Of a stretch of DNA of 64,000 nt, positions 44,423-54,598 are shown in pieces. The stretch covers positions 134,655,689 through 134,719,688 of the forward strand of contig NC_090321.1 in assembly GCF_040869045.1 (NCBI RefSeq), written 5' to 3'. Position 1 is the first letter of the stretch. The number at the start of each line of letters is the position of its first letter. Source of the stretch: Eurosta solidaginis (Eukaryota; Arthropoda; Insecta; Diptera; Tephritidae). Both the position numbers and the translations under genes were made by a program. Under the pieces are notes generated by a model. The model was not told where the DNA came from. It worked only from the letters and a program-made list of their open reading frames with translations, and searched no databases.

Positions 44423-44540
44423 GGTCGTGCGTTCATTACGCGCATATGCGTTTGCGCCTAAATTTTGTATGAAGAGATAAGCGCTCAAATCTCTCCATGC
44501 GAATATTAAGCGCAAACGCATATGCGTAAAAAACACGACC
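44423..44540. mobile_element. 118-bp MITE, near-palindromic
   Basis: Ends GGTCGTG...CACGACC with long inverted arms containing ACGC(GC)ATATGCGTTTGCGC and its complement. About 35 bases pair on each side. GC-richer than the surroundings. Confidence 0.65.
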
Positions 44541-44846
44541 AAAGTTCGTTAACATATTTAGAAAGGGTGGCAGCATTATATTTCGGTTTTCAGAAACAAA
44601 GATAAATCTCTCCTCAAATTAATGGCAGGTTTTATACAGAAATAGAAAAATTTAACTCAATTCATAGAATATTTCTTCAATCTATAGACATTTTTTTTAG
44701 GAAGTGATTTCCTCATTTTAGGGAAGAGCTTTTTTCTGAGTGTAGAAATATTTTCTGCTATGAGGAAAATATGTGTACACAATTTCATTACGATATTATA
44801 AAATTTATCCTGGTGAAATTTTGAAAAATTACAATTGAGTCCTAAC

Positions 44847-46429
44847 CAGTTCTGCCAGAACTTTTTCAGAAAAAAGCTAGACAGACCAAAAAAAGCCAAT
44901 TAAAATTTTTAAGGCTAAGAAAAAAAGGTTAAAGTTTAAGTCAACTTTTCTTGAGTTTTATTCAGTTTTTTTCATAAAAAACATAACGTATAAATATTTC
45001 ATACCTTTAGTGAACAATTTGAACTAATTTTTACTCTAATTAAATGAAAATAAATACCATTATAAAACACAGATTGCATTTCCGTGTCTGCAACAGTATA
45101 ACCACATAAATTGCAGTATTCATGAGATAATTTATATACATAAATAAGTCTTAAAATATTTCAATATCGAAGTGTTCTACATCATCTGATGAATGAAAAT
45201 AATTATTTGAATTGCTCATTAGTTCAATGAGGTCGTTATAACAAGGTAATGGCAGTACTTCTTTTGCTTCTTTAGTCTGTACCTTTAAATTGAATTTAAT
45301 ATTTTTAAATAAACTATATTACGCTGCTTCATTTTACGTTATTCACAGTACTGAAAAGGGTTTTTCGCAAACGCGTTTTTAAAGTGTACCCTATTCCAAA
45401 AATTCTTCTGTAGACCCTATGTTATCCCATTTATGTAGATGCAATTTGCAATGATTCGAGTAGTAGTTTTGATGCTGATGAATGCATGGCTAAAACAGGA
45501 AACGAAAACGATATTAGGTTGATATTGCCTAAAAAAGTTACTACGCTTCGATACTGCCTACAGGGCTAAAAGTGTGGGCCTATATATGAGACTGTACTAC
45601 ATATCTATATGACCAAATCGAATGGATTAAACCGGTGTTCCTAAAAATACTCATTTTTCAACTCAGATTTGTTTCAATTTAAATCTAAATCACTTGCATT
45701 TATAAAATATAGTGGGTGGTGGCCTGGTTTCGAACCGACGTGCCACGGATTCTAGTAGCTTGCTCTACCCTCTGAGCTATCACCTCTCTGTAAAAAAACA
45801 TATCATAAAAACTCATATTTTTTAAAAAAGAATCTATAACTTGCAGCACTTTTCACAAATAAATTTTTTAATTTTTAAATTAGATTTTCAGCACCAAGTT
45901 AAATTGTTGGGGTTTGTTTTAAAACCAGACGTGTATGCAAGTTTCTATTTTTAGATTTTTGAAGCATTTTGGTTTTGTTTCAACCCCAGAAGTGACTAAA
46001 AGTTACTCTTTTTCGATTTTTGAAACGTTTTTGATTTTGGTTTAGAACAATTTTTTGTTTTTTTTTATGTTTTTAGACCTATTGTTCAAATAAGTTTTAA
46101 ATTGAAGCTGAATAAATTTAAAAAACATAACAGTTTCAAAACTTGCTTCATCCGATGAATGAAATTAAGGCTCTACAAAGTTAAAGTACCATAACGCTTC
46201 CGCTATTTATTTTTTAGCCCCCTCCCCCACAATTTTTTAACATCCAGGGTCATTAGATATTCTTAAAATTTAATCTAAGCCAAACTGATTATCTAGATTT
46301 ACTAAAAAAAATTTTAAAAAGTTAAAAAGGGCTAAGAAATTTCTAAACAAAAAGCTATAAAAAAGATTAGACCTAAAACGCAATTTCTCAAGCTCACCGG
46401 AGAAAGAAATACTAAATCTAGCAACACTG
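44847..46429. mobile_element. hAT-type non-autonomous element with 8-bp TSD
   Basis: 1583 bp. Ends CAGTTCTGCCAGAA and CTAGCAACACTG (inverse CAGTGTTGCTAG). The perfect 8-bp duplication GTCCTAAC lies at 44839-44846 and 46430-46437, the hAT hallmark. Same family as 20608-22687, but without the nested SINEs. No transposase frame of useful length. Confidence 0.85.
45716..45788 (-). other. tRNA-like sequence (SINE head or tRNA relic)
   Basis: Minus strand: A-box-like TAGCTCAGAGGGTAGAGC with a perfect D stem (GCTC/GAGC), an anticodon-type stem GCTAC/GTGGC, and the B box GGTTCGAAACC. The T stem and acceptor stem do not pair well and the anticodon loop would have 8 bases, so it is not a working tRNA. 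It sits inside the hAT-type element. Confidence 0.5.
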
Positions 46430-46437
46430 GTCCTAAC

Positions 46438-46667
46438 ACCCTAAAATAATAAATCGGTTAATAAAACAAACTGTTCAATTTAGCTTAAAAAAATCAGCTA
46501 TTCACCAGTTGCAAAGTCATGCAACGTTGCCATAGCAACAACTCTACTTTTGAAGTTGAAATAACAAAGAAACAAGTTTTTAAATATAAGAAAAATATTG
46601 TCATTTGTGGTTGGCTTTTTGTTGGATGCAATGCATCATTACGCATAAAACAAGTGTGATATCTTAT
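46438..46667. other. Short unassigned DNA
   Basis: AT-rich. GCAACGTTGCCATAGCAAC is a local palindrome. GATGCAATGCATCATTACGC at 46624-46643 has an inverted partner in the duplicated unit at 46799-46830. Confidence 0.4.
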
Positions 46668-47482
46668 CAATCAACTGGCTTACGGGATGTTCAATATGGC
46701 TTTTTTTTAGCGTTTTGACAGGACGTTCAGTAGGGCGGCGCACCCGGTCGGCTGTTTTCATGGGGTGACAGAAAAAGATTTTAACGTCTATGCTACACAC
46801 TTGTTTTATCCACAATGCAATGCATCGCAGATTGGAAATCTGTTTTTATTATACACTCAACAAAAAAAAAAAATCCTAATTATTCCTGAAAACGAAGAAA
46901 AAATGGGTATGATTTTGCGCCATAGAAACATTTTCCTTAATCTAGACAAGTCATTTTACCACAAACTAAGGTGTTTTTCGTTATAAGAATAATTTTCTAA
47001 AAAAAAATGGATACAATTATACAAGGAAAAATTAAACATTTAATTGTATAACTGTCACGGCCGTGGATTTTTAGTCGGGGTCCGTAACTTTACTGTCGAG
47101 TACTCTTATTCACTAACTCGTATATGCAATATTGTGAGAAATATTCAATTAATTATTCTTCATTGAAAAGAAATGAAGAAACTAATATTCTTATCTATAG
47201 CGAGACATGCTCATATTGCATTATATAATTTTTATTGATATTAGAGAAAAATTGCAAAGCTTAGTGTGGTTAAAGGCATTTGCCTTTACACTAGTATAAC
47301 TTTACGAAATTGCTGACGATGAATTCGTGACGGTTTTCGAAATAGTACTATCGCAATATGTCAGTAAATATTTCTTTCTTTCTTTTTAGTTTCTCTTAAA
47401 AAAACACAATAATTGAATATTCAATTATTATAACCCAGTGTTAAGCTGCTGAATTCTTAATAATAAGTATAAATTGATCACA
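46668..47482 (+). repeat. 815-bp tandem duplication, unit 1
   Basis: Direct repeat with 47483-48312. Starts CAATCAACTGGCTTACGGG. Contains an EnSpm-like end (TACACTCAACAAAAA at about 46852, then GGTATGATTTTGCGCCAT as at 38710). An AT-rich part with TGTCACGGCCGTGGA follows. Open frame 46765-46986 is a chance frame. Confidence 0.88.
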
Positions 47483-48312
47483 CAATCAACTGGCTTACGG
47501 GATGTTCAATTGGCTTTTTTTTTAGCGTTTTGACAGGACGTTCAGTAGGGCGGCGCACCCGGTCGGCTGTTTTCATGGGGTGACAGAAAAAGATTTTAAC
47601 GTCTATGCTACACACTTATTTTATCCACAATGCGATGCATCGCAGATTGGAAATCTGTTTTTATTATACACTCAACAAAAAAAAAAAAAAAAAAAAAAAT
47701 CCTAATAATTCCTGAAAACGAAGAAAAAATGGGTATGATTTTGCGCCATAGAAACATTTTCCTTAATCTAGACAAGTCATTTTACCACAAACTTAAGGTG
47801 TTTTTCGTTATCAGAATAATTTTCTAAAAAAAAAAATTGGATACAATTGTACAAGGAAAAATTAAACATTTAATTGTATAACTGTCACGGCCGTGGATTT
47901 TTAGTCGGGGTCCGTAACTTTACTGTCGAGTACTCTTATTCACTAACTCGTATATGCAATATTGTGAGAAATATTCAATTAATTATTCTTCATTGAAAAG
48001 AAATGAAGAAACTAATATTCTTATCTATAGCGAGACATGCTCATATTGCATTATATAATTTTTATTGATATTAGAGAAAAATTGCAAAGCTTAGTGTGGT
48101 TAAAGGCATCTGCCTTTACACTAGTATAACTTTACGAAATTGCTGACGATGAATTCGTGACGGTTTTCGAAATAGTACTATCGCAATATGCCAGTAAATA
48201 TTTTTTTCTTTCTTTTTAGTTTCTCTTAGAAAAACACAATAATTAAATATTCAATTATTATAACCCGGTGTTAAGCTCCTGAATTCTTAATAATAAGTAT
48301 AAATTGATCACA
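47483..48312 (+). repeat. 815-bp tandem duplication, unit 2
   Basis: Second copy, slightly longer mainly through an expanded A run (47676-47699). A few substitutions (for example ATATGGC versus ATTGGC near the start). More diverged than the 6.7-kb pair, so older. Confidence 0.88.
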
Positions 48313-48323
48313 CCATTAAAGCG

Positions 48324-48540
48324 GGAGTCATTGGTGCCGTATGTCGTATCGCTGTAGTCGTATCCCTAACGTAATCAGCTGTTTATCGTTACGACGGTAA
48401 ACCAAAAACCAATAGGTTGGCTACGATACGGTTACGACCTTAGCGGCACCAATAATCGATTGCATTGATTCTCATAAGGTTGGTCGAATCAGCTGTTATA
48501 AGGTTACCGATACGGTTACCGATAAAGCACCAATGTCTCC
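48324..48540. mobile_element. 217-bp MITE with GGAGWCATTGGTGC ends
   Basis: Left GGAGTCATTGGTGC and right complement GGAGACATTGGTGC. The interior has paired CGGTTACGAC / GTCGTATCG pieces, giving a fold-back structure. CAGCTG occurs twice. Confidence 0.65.
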
Positions 48541-49249
48541 AGCTTAAAAGAAACAAACATAAAGTATGAATGTTGGAGATTTCGAGTTCAATACTTAAAC
48601 ATGATTCTGCATAGACGGCCTTGAGTCGCACTTCTAAAAATTAACCCTTAGCCGATTCGACGCCGGCTACGCTATCACAGTATTGACATAAACAAATCAA
48701 CTCACATGACTTTATCGTTATTTATGCCTCAACTTAATAAAGTTGTCAATTTTGATATTAACATATGCAATCAAATTAAAGCTAATGAAATAATCTATAG
48801 TTCTGCATTATTAAAATGCATGATTAATACCACATTTTTTTTTTTTTACTTTTTAAGCGATTTATGAAAGGACGTTATGCATTTTTTTTATAAAAACATG
48901 TTTTTTTATAAAAGCTTTTTTTAAGTAAAATGCCTTGTATTTCAAACAAAAGCTATTTTTATTACTTGTTCAGTTATATATGTATAAATTTTCGAAATTG
49001 GCCTCATAATTTCGAAGATATTTTCTATTTAAATTTACCATTTGACGTGGAACAACCTCCACATTTATTATTTGCACAAAAAAAATTTATATTGCTAACT
49101 CACCATAAACAACACTACTGATCCGTATATACATTTTTTTGTTTTGACAGATGTGTGTATTCTGCACTTATACCCGCTAATTCACTGAGTACATGTAAAT
49201 ATTGTGGAAAATCAAAATATACTAAATTTAGGTTCATAACATTAGTTAT
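48541..49249. other. Unassigned AT-rich DNA
   Basis: Poly-T runs at 48835-48850 and 48905-48925. The open frame 48930-49121 (63 codons, MPCISNKSYFYYL) has no recognised domain. Nothing else supported. Confidence 0.4.
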
Positions 49250-50010
49250 TAAGGAGGATTGATCAGATTACAGGATCCGGGGATGAATTTTAGAGAAGCG
49301 TATCATCTTAAATAATTAGCGACTGAACTATCCGAAATTCGAGACACTCTGTTAAGAAGCATAGAAAAAGCGAAGTCTTTTTTTTTGGAAAATGGGATAA
49401 CAATTTTTGTTGTTATATAGTCCTACTGAGTACTCGATTTGTAAGATCGTGGATTTAAATCGCGCTCAAGGCCTAACAATAATTATTTTATCATTATTAC
49501 ATTAACAATAATTATTTTATCATTATTGTTGTTATGATACATTTTTTCTTAATTGATTCGATTCAAACCCACGATCTGAAAATGGGATATTGGTATAGTA
49601 AAACGCGTAAGAAGCCGCCGAAAAATACCCGGAGAACCTGCTAGAGATGTTGGGCTTTCCGAAGAATGTGAAATTTTTCGCGTAATAAAATGTGTTCTCG
49701 ATCGTCTCTAACAAGAAATACGTACAAGATTTACACGACTATATGACTTTAATTTTAAATTTGAATTTCTCTTCGACATTGTAGATTTGTTAAGCAAGGA
49801 TAATAACGATTTAGAAAGAAATTGTAAGAACTTTGGTGAATTTTATAATACAGATTTCGATGGAACAGAACTTTTTATCGAAATATGTGACTGCAAAATA
49901 TTACTTCGCAATATAAAAGAAATTGAACCTAAAACTCCGTTAGAATTACTTACTTTTATAATATCGTATGGAGAAGATGTTTTTCCAAACTTGCCAATGG
50001 CACTTCATTG
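49250..50010 (+). pseudogene. hAT / ZMYM1-like transposase relic, split by a SINE
   Basis: Plus strand. Before the insertion: LATELSEIRDTLLRSIEKAK (about 49300-49370). After it: DIGIVKRVRSRRKIPGEPAR, SEECEIFRVIKCVLDRL, a TAA, QEIRTRFTRLYDFNFKFEFL, then DLLSKDNNDLERNC and TPLELLTFIISYGEDVFPNLPMAL. This is the C-terminal half of the hAT-derived zinc finger MYM-type 1-like family, short of the final dimerisation motif. Stops in frame include TAA after HLK and after DRL. The ATG-started frame 49787-50326 joins its end to unrelated DNA. Confidence 0.65.
49400..49577. mobile_element. Palindromic SINE-like insertion with 12-bp TSD
   Basis: 178 bp flanked by GAAAATGGGATA at 49388-49399 and 49578-49589. 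Left half: AGATCGTGGATTTAAATCG (B-box-like) and AACAATAATTATTTTATC. Right half carries the inverse: reading the minus strand, AGATCGTGGGTTTGAATCG and then the same tail. Two SINE-like units joined tail to tail. The B box GGGTTTGAATC on the right half is close to consensus. Confidence 0.6.
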
Positions 50011-50204
50011 CGGCACCAAAAAAATATTTGCCCCAGCCGCCAGAAAACTTCACAACGCCACTGCTCTCTTCAGAGTTTTGCAAACACTTCGTGCGGACTT
50101 CTGCCAACTTTCAGCTTCTCAGCAATTAAATAAGAAGCACTACGCCAATTGCAATAGAAGCTTGGCCGTTATCTCATCGGACCTAAATCGTGCCAAGTTT
50201 TTAT
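50011..50204. other. GC-richer block of unknown origin
   Basis: About 46-50% GC against a local 30-35%. Open on the plus strand (APAARKLHNATALFRVLQTL and more), but no family is recognised. It lies between the hAT relic and a Jockey fragment. Confidence 0.35.
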
Positions 50205-50340
50205 GTTGGGTGTCTTTCTGCCTCCCTGTGTGGATAATGTTCTGGGGACATAAGAAGACTTCTCATGTCAGTTCTGAGGGCGGTATTTTGACAGGCCTGC
50301 GGCTTCTTCCAGTATGTTTCTTTTAAACTGTTGTTGTTGT
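50205..50340 (-). mobile_element. Jockey-type LINE 3' fragment
   Basis: Plus-strand text GGGACATAAGAAGAC..., GGGCGGTATTTTGACAGGC matches 36935-37020 of the Jockey fragment. It ends next to GTTGTTGTTGTAG, the complement of the CAACAACAA tail type. Confidence 0.55.
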
Positions 50341-50580
50341 AGAGATAAAGTTTTATATTTTTCTTAAGAGAAATATTCTACCCCTTTTCTAGTTTTTCGA
50401 TTTTATATGTTTGGTACCTGCGGCTTAGTTTTTCATCTACGTTTAGCCTCAACTTGTCGATTGGCAATTTAACGCTACGAAATTACCCATATGCAACTTT
50501 TTTTGTCATACTTTATAGGTATTCGATAGTAATTAAATTTCCTTTTTTTATTCTATTTCATGTGCCTTTATAACGTAAAG

Positions 50581-50748
50581 TTGCCCCGACGCATGTATCA
50601 ATTACTGGTTCCACCGAAGCACGCGTTGGTGATTTGGTACCTCTAGCATGCTCCACTGCTCCATCTAATCCACCAGCTGAAATAAAATGGATGGTTGGTG
50701 GACGTCAAATTCGTAATGCTACATCAAAGACAACTGCCAGCCCCGAAG
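50581..50748 (+). CDS. Host gene exon: Ig domain of a cell-adhesion protein, part 1
   Basis: Coding exon with acceptor ...GTAAAG at 50580 and donor GTGAGT at 50749. In frame it reads HVSITGSTEARVGDLVPLAC, STAPSNPPAEIKWMVGG and RQIRNATSKT. The first Ig cysteine (LAC) and core tryptophan (IKW) are present, as is an N-glycosylation site (NAT). The reading continues in phase into 50879-51010. The style resembles nephrin/SYG-2-type adhesion proteins (Drosophila hbs/sns relatives), recalled, not proven. Clean codons and splice sites show it is a live gene, the only host protein sequence found here. Neighbouring exons must lie outside this window or beyond the transposons. Confidence 0.8.
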
Positions 50749-50878
50749 GTGAGTATCACATTAATTTTTTTCTAATTATCTATGTACTAACTTTTTATCC
50801 AAAATGTAAAATAAACATTATAATAACAATAATATTTTAAATATCTGAGTTTACTTATGTGTCTATATATTCTTTCAG

Positions 50879-51010
50879 GAGGATGGATTACAGTATCTAA
50901 CATAACAGCAACTATTGAGCCCAACAAAAGGTCTCTTGTAGTGATATGTCATGGGCTTAATATGCAGCTAACAGAAAACGTTGTTTCAACTCACACAGTA
51001 AATATTTTAT
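50879..51010 (+). CDS. Host gene exon: Ig domain of a cell-adhesion protein, part 2
   Basis: Follows a 130-bp intron; acceptor TTCTTTCAG, donor GTGAGT at 51011. Reads GGWITVSNITATIEPNKRSL, VVICHGLNMQLTENVVSTHT and VNIL. It gives the second Ig cysteine (ICHG), with another glycosylation site (NIT). Together the two exons make one C2-type Ig domain of about 100 residues. The last codon is split (phase 1), so a further 3' exon exists, not found before 64000. Confidence 0.8.
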
Positions 51011-51605
51011 GTGAGTATTGTTTACTTCTTTAGCCTTCCGTCAGGCGCAATATATTTGCTGTCAACTTCGGGGGCAATGCGCCTAACTGACGCACTATTA
51101 AAAAGACATAATAAACATACAATTATATACATACATCTGGTAAATACGGGCATGGCATTTAGGGATGTGAATACGCAATAAATATAATTATTTTACTAAA
51201 AATCGTTTAATATAAGTATATAGACAATTCACAAGGCCCTTTATTGTCATACGGAGTATATGCTTAAATACGGCCCTTGTGAACACTTAAATGAGTTGTA
51301 TGTTGTATTTAAATATATCCGTAAGAAGCGATATCAGCATAAAGCAAATAAAAAATTTAAATTTATTCAACGTAAAACTTTTATTAATACCTAAAGTTTT
51401 TTGCAAAAAATTCTTTGAAATTTTCAAAATGAAGTAAATACATTCTTTGACAACAACTTAGCACATTTGATATACATATATAGGCCGCTGAATTGTATTT
51501 TTTTATTTTATATGAGAAACAACAACAAAGCACACATAACAGGTTTAAAATCAAAGCTCATACGTTGGATAGGAGACCTTGTGAATTGCCTAATATATTA
51601 ATAAG
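51011..51605 (+). other. Intron of the host gene, AT-rich
   Basis: Presumed intron sequence after the donor at 51011. 51040-51300 holds two inverted ACAAGGCCCT / GGGCAATGCGCC-like pieces but no gene. The open frame 51493-51687 runs into the SINE fragment and is not a gene. Confidence 0.4.
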
Positions 51606-51632
51606 TGCAACGACGCAAATTGGAAGAAAAGC
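51606..51632 (+). mobile_element. SINE type A body fragment, left part
   Basis: ACGACGCAAATTGGAAG matches the SINE body (5770-5790). The remainder of the body resumes at 53342, after the hAT relic. Confidence 0.65.
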
Positions 51633-53341
51633 ACGGTTGCCACTTTTGGTCCGCTGGTCCCTTTTTTCCAATTTTGGTCTTTTTTAGGCTGTAATCAAGA
51701 TTGTTTGTTTTCACTCAGGAAAAAATGTTCAACACTGCCCACAAAATTTTGCACACCTTCATTAACCCTTATATAATTTATAATTTACCTCAATGGATTT
51801 CTTACAATAAAATTGATTTCAACAAAATGTAGCAGAACAATGGCACTTCACCTAGCAGATAGTTTAGAAAAGTGTTGGATCTTGAAGGAAATCAATTTTC
51901 GTTAATAATTGGTGAAACAAGCGGTCAATCAGAAAATCTTGTTTTGGTGGCTAGATATTTCGACCGTTTATCAAAAACGTCTCTTGATAGACTTTTGTCA
52001 CTGTTTGATCTTAAAAAAAGTTGTTGCAAATGCACGTACATCTCAAAGTAATTTGAGGGAGTTGTCCACTGATGAAGACATTCTTGTATTGAAAACTAAA
52101 TAAATTAATGAGACTAATTTGTTTTATATTAAGTATACTTACCACTGTTTTATGTTCAAGTTATGCGATATGCTTCGATAGGTAATGAGAGTTTTTAAAT
52201 TTTTCTCACACAGCACAAAACAAATTGATGAGTTTGTGTAGTGTTATTCACACTGCGATGCGGCTATATTTTCTATTTTTGTGTCTGGAAATTAAGAGCA
52301 TTTTTGCTATACAACCGTCAAACTCAATATCAGTTACAGAATTAAAAGTTTCTATATATTTCCCACCTGCGCTAAAGAGTTCAATCAGAAAAATTTAGTC
52401 TGCTTATATTATTCCATCAATATGAGTAATTTTAGGTGCAATGATTATATCAAAATATTGGATATTTAAAAAATATCAGTGTACATAATTTAGAATACTA
52501 AGTATCTTAACCCAAGAAATATTTTTATGGGAAGTAAGGCAGGAATATTTTTGGAAAGCGATAACTTAACAAATGCTCAACGTAGATCTGATATAAACGC
52601 TTTGTGCCAAGTTATTCCCGTTGGAGAGCAGAACTCCAGAAAATTTAATAATAACTGATTTGTCGTACCTCGTCAAATGGAAATTCGACCATTACTACAC
52701 AGTTCAAACTTTTATGACTTCAATATTAAATCTGAGGACTGTGGCAGATTCAATTAATGTGAGTTTTGAAATGTACATTTTTCTCTAAGACAAAAATACC
52801 TGGAAATGTACATTATTCAAAACCCCCACTTACTGAATCTAGGCCATAGATGGGAAAATTGAAACGTGAGGGTGCACTGGTAAACGGAAGAGTAAAGAAT
52901 TAAATTAAAAAAAGTAAAGAATTAAATTTAAAAAAAGTGGAACACCCAGTTATTGGAAACAATTTTTTTTTAACTTTTTGTCTGATTTTATAATAAAATT
53001 GATACAACCGACCCCTGGAGAAATTTGGTTTAAAAATATAATTTTTATGTAAATAAAACAGAACTGGTTTGGCTTGCGGCACGGGTTTGCTCTAAAGTTT
53101 TTCGTTAAAACATTTATTTATATAAGGCTTTTTGTTAGAATGAAAGTGTGTGCGACTTTGTACTTTACCACAACCTGAAATCAAAGATTTTACGAAAAAT
53201 TCGACACATTCGTGAATTTCCGAATTGTTTGTAAGCCACAAACTACAACTAACTACAAAAATTTGATCCATTTCTTTGGGATTTGGTCCTCTTTTGCGAT
53301 GAATTTTGGTCCTAAATTAAAACATGGTGTTGCAATCGAAA
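51633..53341 (+). mobile_element. hAT transposon relic inserted in a SINE
   Basis: 1.7 kb between ACGGTTGCCAC (left) and GTTGCAATCG (right; inverse CGATTGCAAC), short imperfect TIRs. AGAAAAGC (51625-51632) and AGAGAAGC (53342-53349) are a likely 8-bp target duplication, and the flanks together restore the SINE type A sequence. Direct TTTTGGTCC repeats lie near both ends. Confidence 0.55.
51896..52105 (+). pseudogene. hAT transposase catalytic-region relic
   Basis: Frame FSLIIGETSGQSENLVLVAR, YFDRLSKTSLDRLLSLFDL resembles the catalytic segment of hAT transposases (S-x-x-x-D/E-x-T ... VRYFD). It is followed by stops and, in another frame, SNLRELSTDEDILVLKTK. Heavily decayed. Confidence 0.45.
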
Positions 53342-53392
53342 AGAGAAGCTCGACCTTAAATCTCTTTGGAGGTTATCGCGGCTTGCATACAT
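53342..53392 (+). mobile_element. SINE type A body fragment, right part
   Basis: AGAGAAGCTCGACCTTAAAT and GGAGGTTATCGCGGC correspond to 5790-5825 of SINE copy 1. Confidence 0.7.
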
Positions 53393-53949
53393 TTTTTTTT
53401 AAATATCTTTCTAAGCATATAAATATTTATTCTGTGCGTGTGTTAGTGATGCAACTCCTCCTAAACGACTAGACCGATTTTAATGCATGTGTGGGTGTTC
53501 AAGGGGATTTGATAATGCCATAAATTAAAAATTTGGTCCGTTTTCTTTCCGGAAAATGGACCAGGGGCCGAAGAATGTGTTAAATAAAGACTTGACCCCT
53601 TATTAATAAAAATTTAAAATGAAATTTCAGTACAAAATGTTCCATTAAAGGTGGCAAAGAAATATAGTCAGTTTTATCGCAAGTTAGCTCTTATTCGAAA
53701 GCAACTTAATAAAAAACAAAGAATGTGCAAATATGTACGGTCCGGGAATTTTTGAACTTATCTGTGACGTGATATGCTTTGATTGTAGTAGATTTGCAGT
53801 AGTTTTTCGTAAGAAATAGTTCGTAAAAATCTTTATCTATTAATTATAAATAAATGAAGCATTATTTGTTAATGAGAATAGGCCTATGCAATGTTCTTAT
53901 CACCTATACGGAAAACTTCGCCTTTTAATATATAAGCTTTTAAATGAAA
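53393..53949. other. Unassigned repeat-like DNA
   Basis: Contains CTCCTAAACGACTAGACCGA and GGGTGTTCAAGGGG, phrases common in leaders of rolling-circle and other dispersed elements; no gene. Confidence 0.35.
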
Positions 53950-54420
53950 CAAGTAAGGAAGTCTAAATTCGGGTGAAACCGAACATTACATACCCAGCTG
54001 TACACTTCAAATGCTGTTGTTGTTTGTTTTCTGTGCTTAATAGTGTTACAAGGCTGCGCAATTATGGTTTTATCCTGAACTAATTTTTCTTCGAGTTATG
54101 TGCCACGCCCATTTTTTAAAATTTGAAGTTCTTCCTATTTATTGTTATAAATCCACTTGGGAAATGAAATACCATTGAAAAAAAGCTCTTCTTTGGAAAG
54201 ACATAGCTTATTTTAAAAATCTTTTATAGCGGGCGTGGTCCTTAACCGATTTCGTTAGTTTTTCTTCAAAGCATTCCTTATAGTAAAGGCAACCTCTCTG
54301 CCGAAGTTTGTTACGATAGGTTTAACGATCTTTGATTTATGATTAATACTATTTGTAAAATTGATTTTATCACAAGTGGGCGGTGCCACGCCCATTTAAA
54401 AATTTTTTTTTAATTCTTTC
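53950..54420 (+). repeat. Dispersed repeat starting ACAAGTAAGG, copy 2
   Basis: ACAAGTAAGGAAGTCTAAAT, TTCGGGTGAAACCGAACATT, then GTGCCACGCCCA and GCGGGCGTGGTCC. Longer than the copy at 38363. Confidence 0.6.
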
Positions 54421-54598
54421 TGCATATCTATCTGGACCTGGAAATTAAGGCGATCGCAGTGATGGTCAGGGAGAGCGTTTCCGCGCTATGAAAGATCGAT
54501 AACAAGGACGCTGGAAAGCGCATTGGAGTATTCAGAGTAGTGCTCCTGAATCAACTCATAAAATAAAATATTTTAAAAGAAAATTTAACTCACTGAAA
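54421..54598. other. Short GC-richer block
   Basis: 54440-54540 is markedly GC-richer (GGCGATCGCAGTGATGGTC). Small open frames only; not identified. Confidence 0.3.

Larger units (their letters stand above)
38651..44742 (-). mobile_element. EnSpm/CACTA-type DNA transposon with nested insertions
   Basis: Left end CACTCAAAAAAAATTTTCCT (38651) and right end, read inward from 44742, CACTCAGAAAAAAGCTCTTC, then TAAAA-TGAGGAAA at both. The imperfect TIR is about 35 bp. TA flanks each side, so a 2-bp target duplication is possible. The interior carries a transposase relic (41020-39733) and a small spliced ORF (42167-41771) on the minus strand, a pyrimidine-rich tandem repeat (41290-41720), an RTE insertion (42746-43484) and two MITEs (43928-44262, 44423-44540). 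The left subterminal kilobase is full of degenerate GGAAAAT / TTTTCC motifs, as CACTA elements often have subterminal repeats. Confidence 0.75.

Noticed and set aside
46765..47827. Small frames at 46765-46986 and 47630-47827
   Set aside because: Same AT-rich duplicated unit read through an A run; the two differ by the run length and have no domain.
49787..50326. 179-codon frame as a gene
   Set aside because: It starts in the middle of a hAT relic, passes through unknown DNA and ends in a Jockey fragment.
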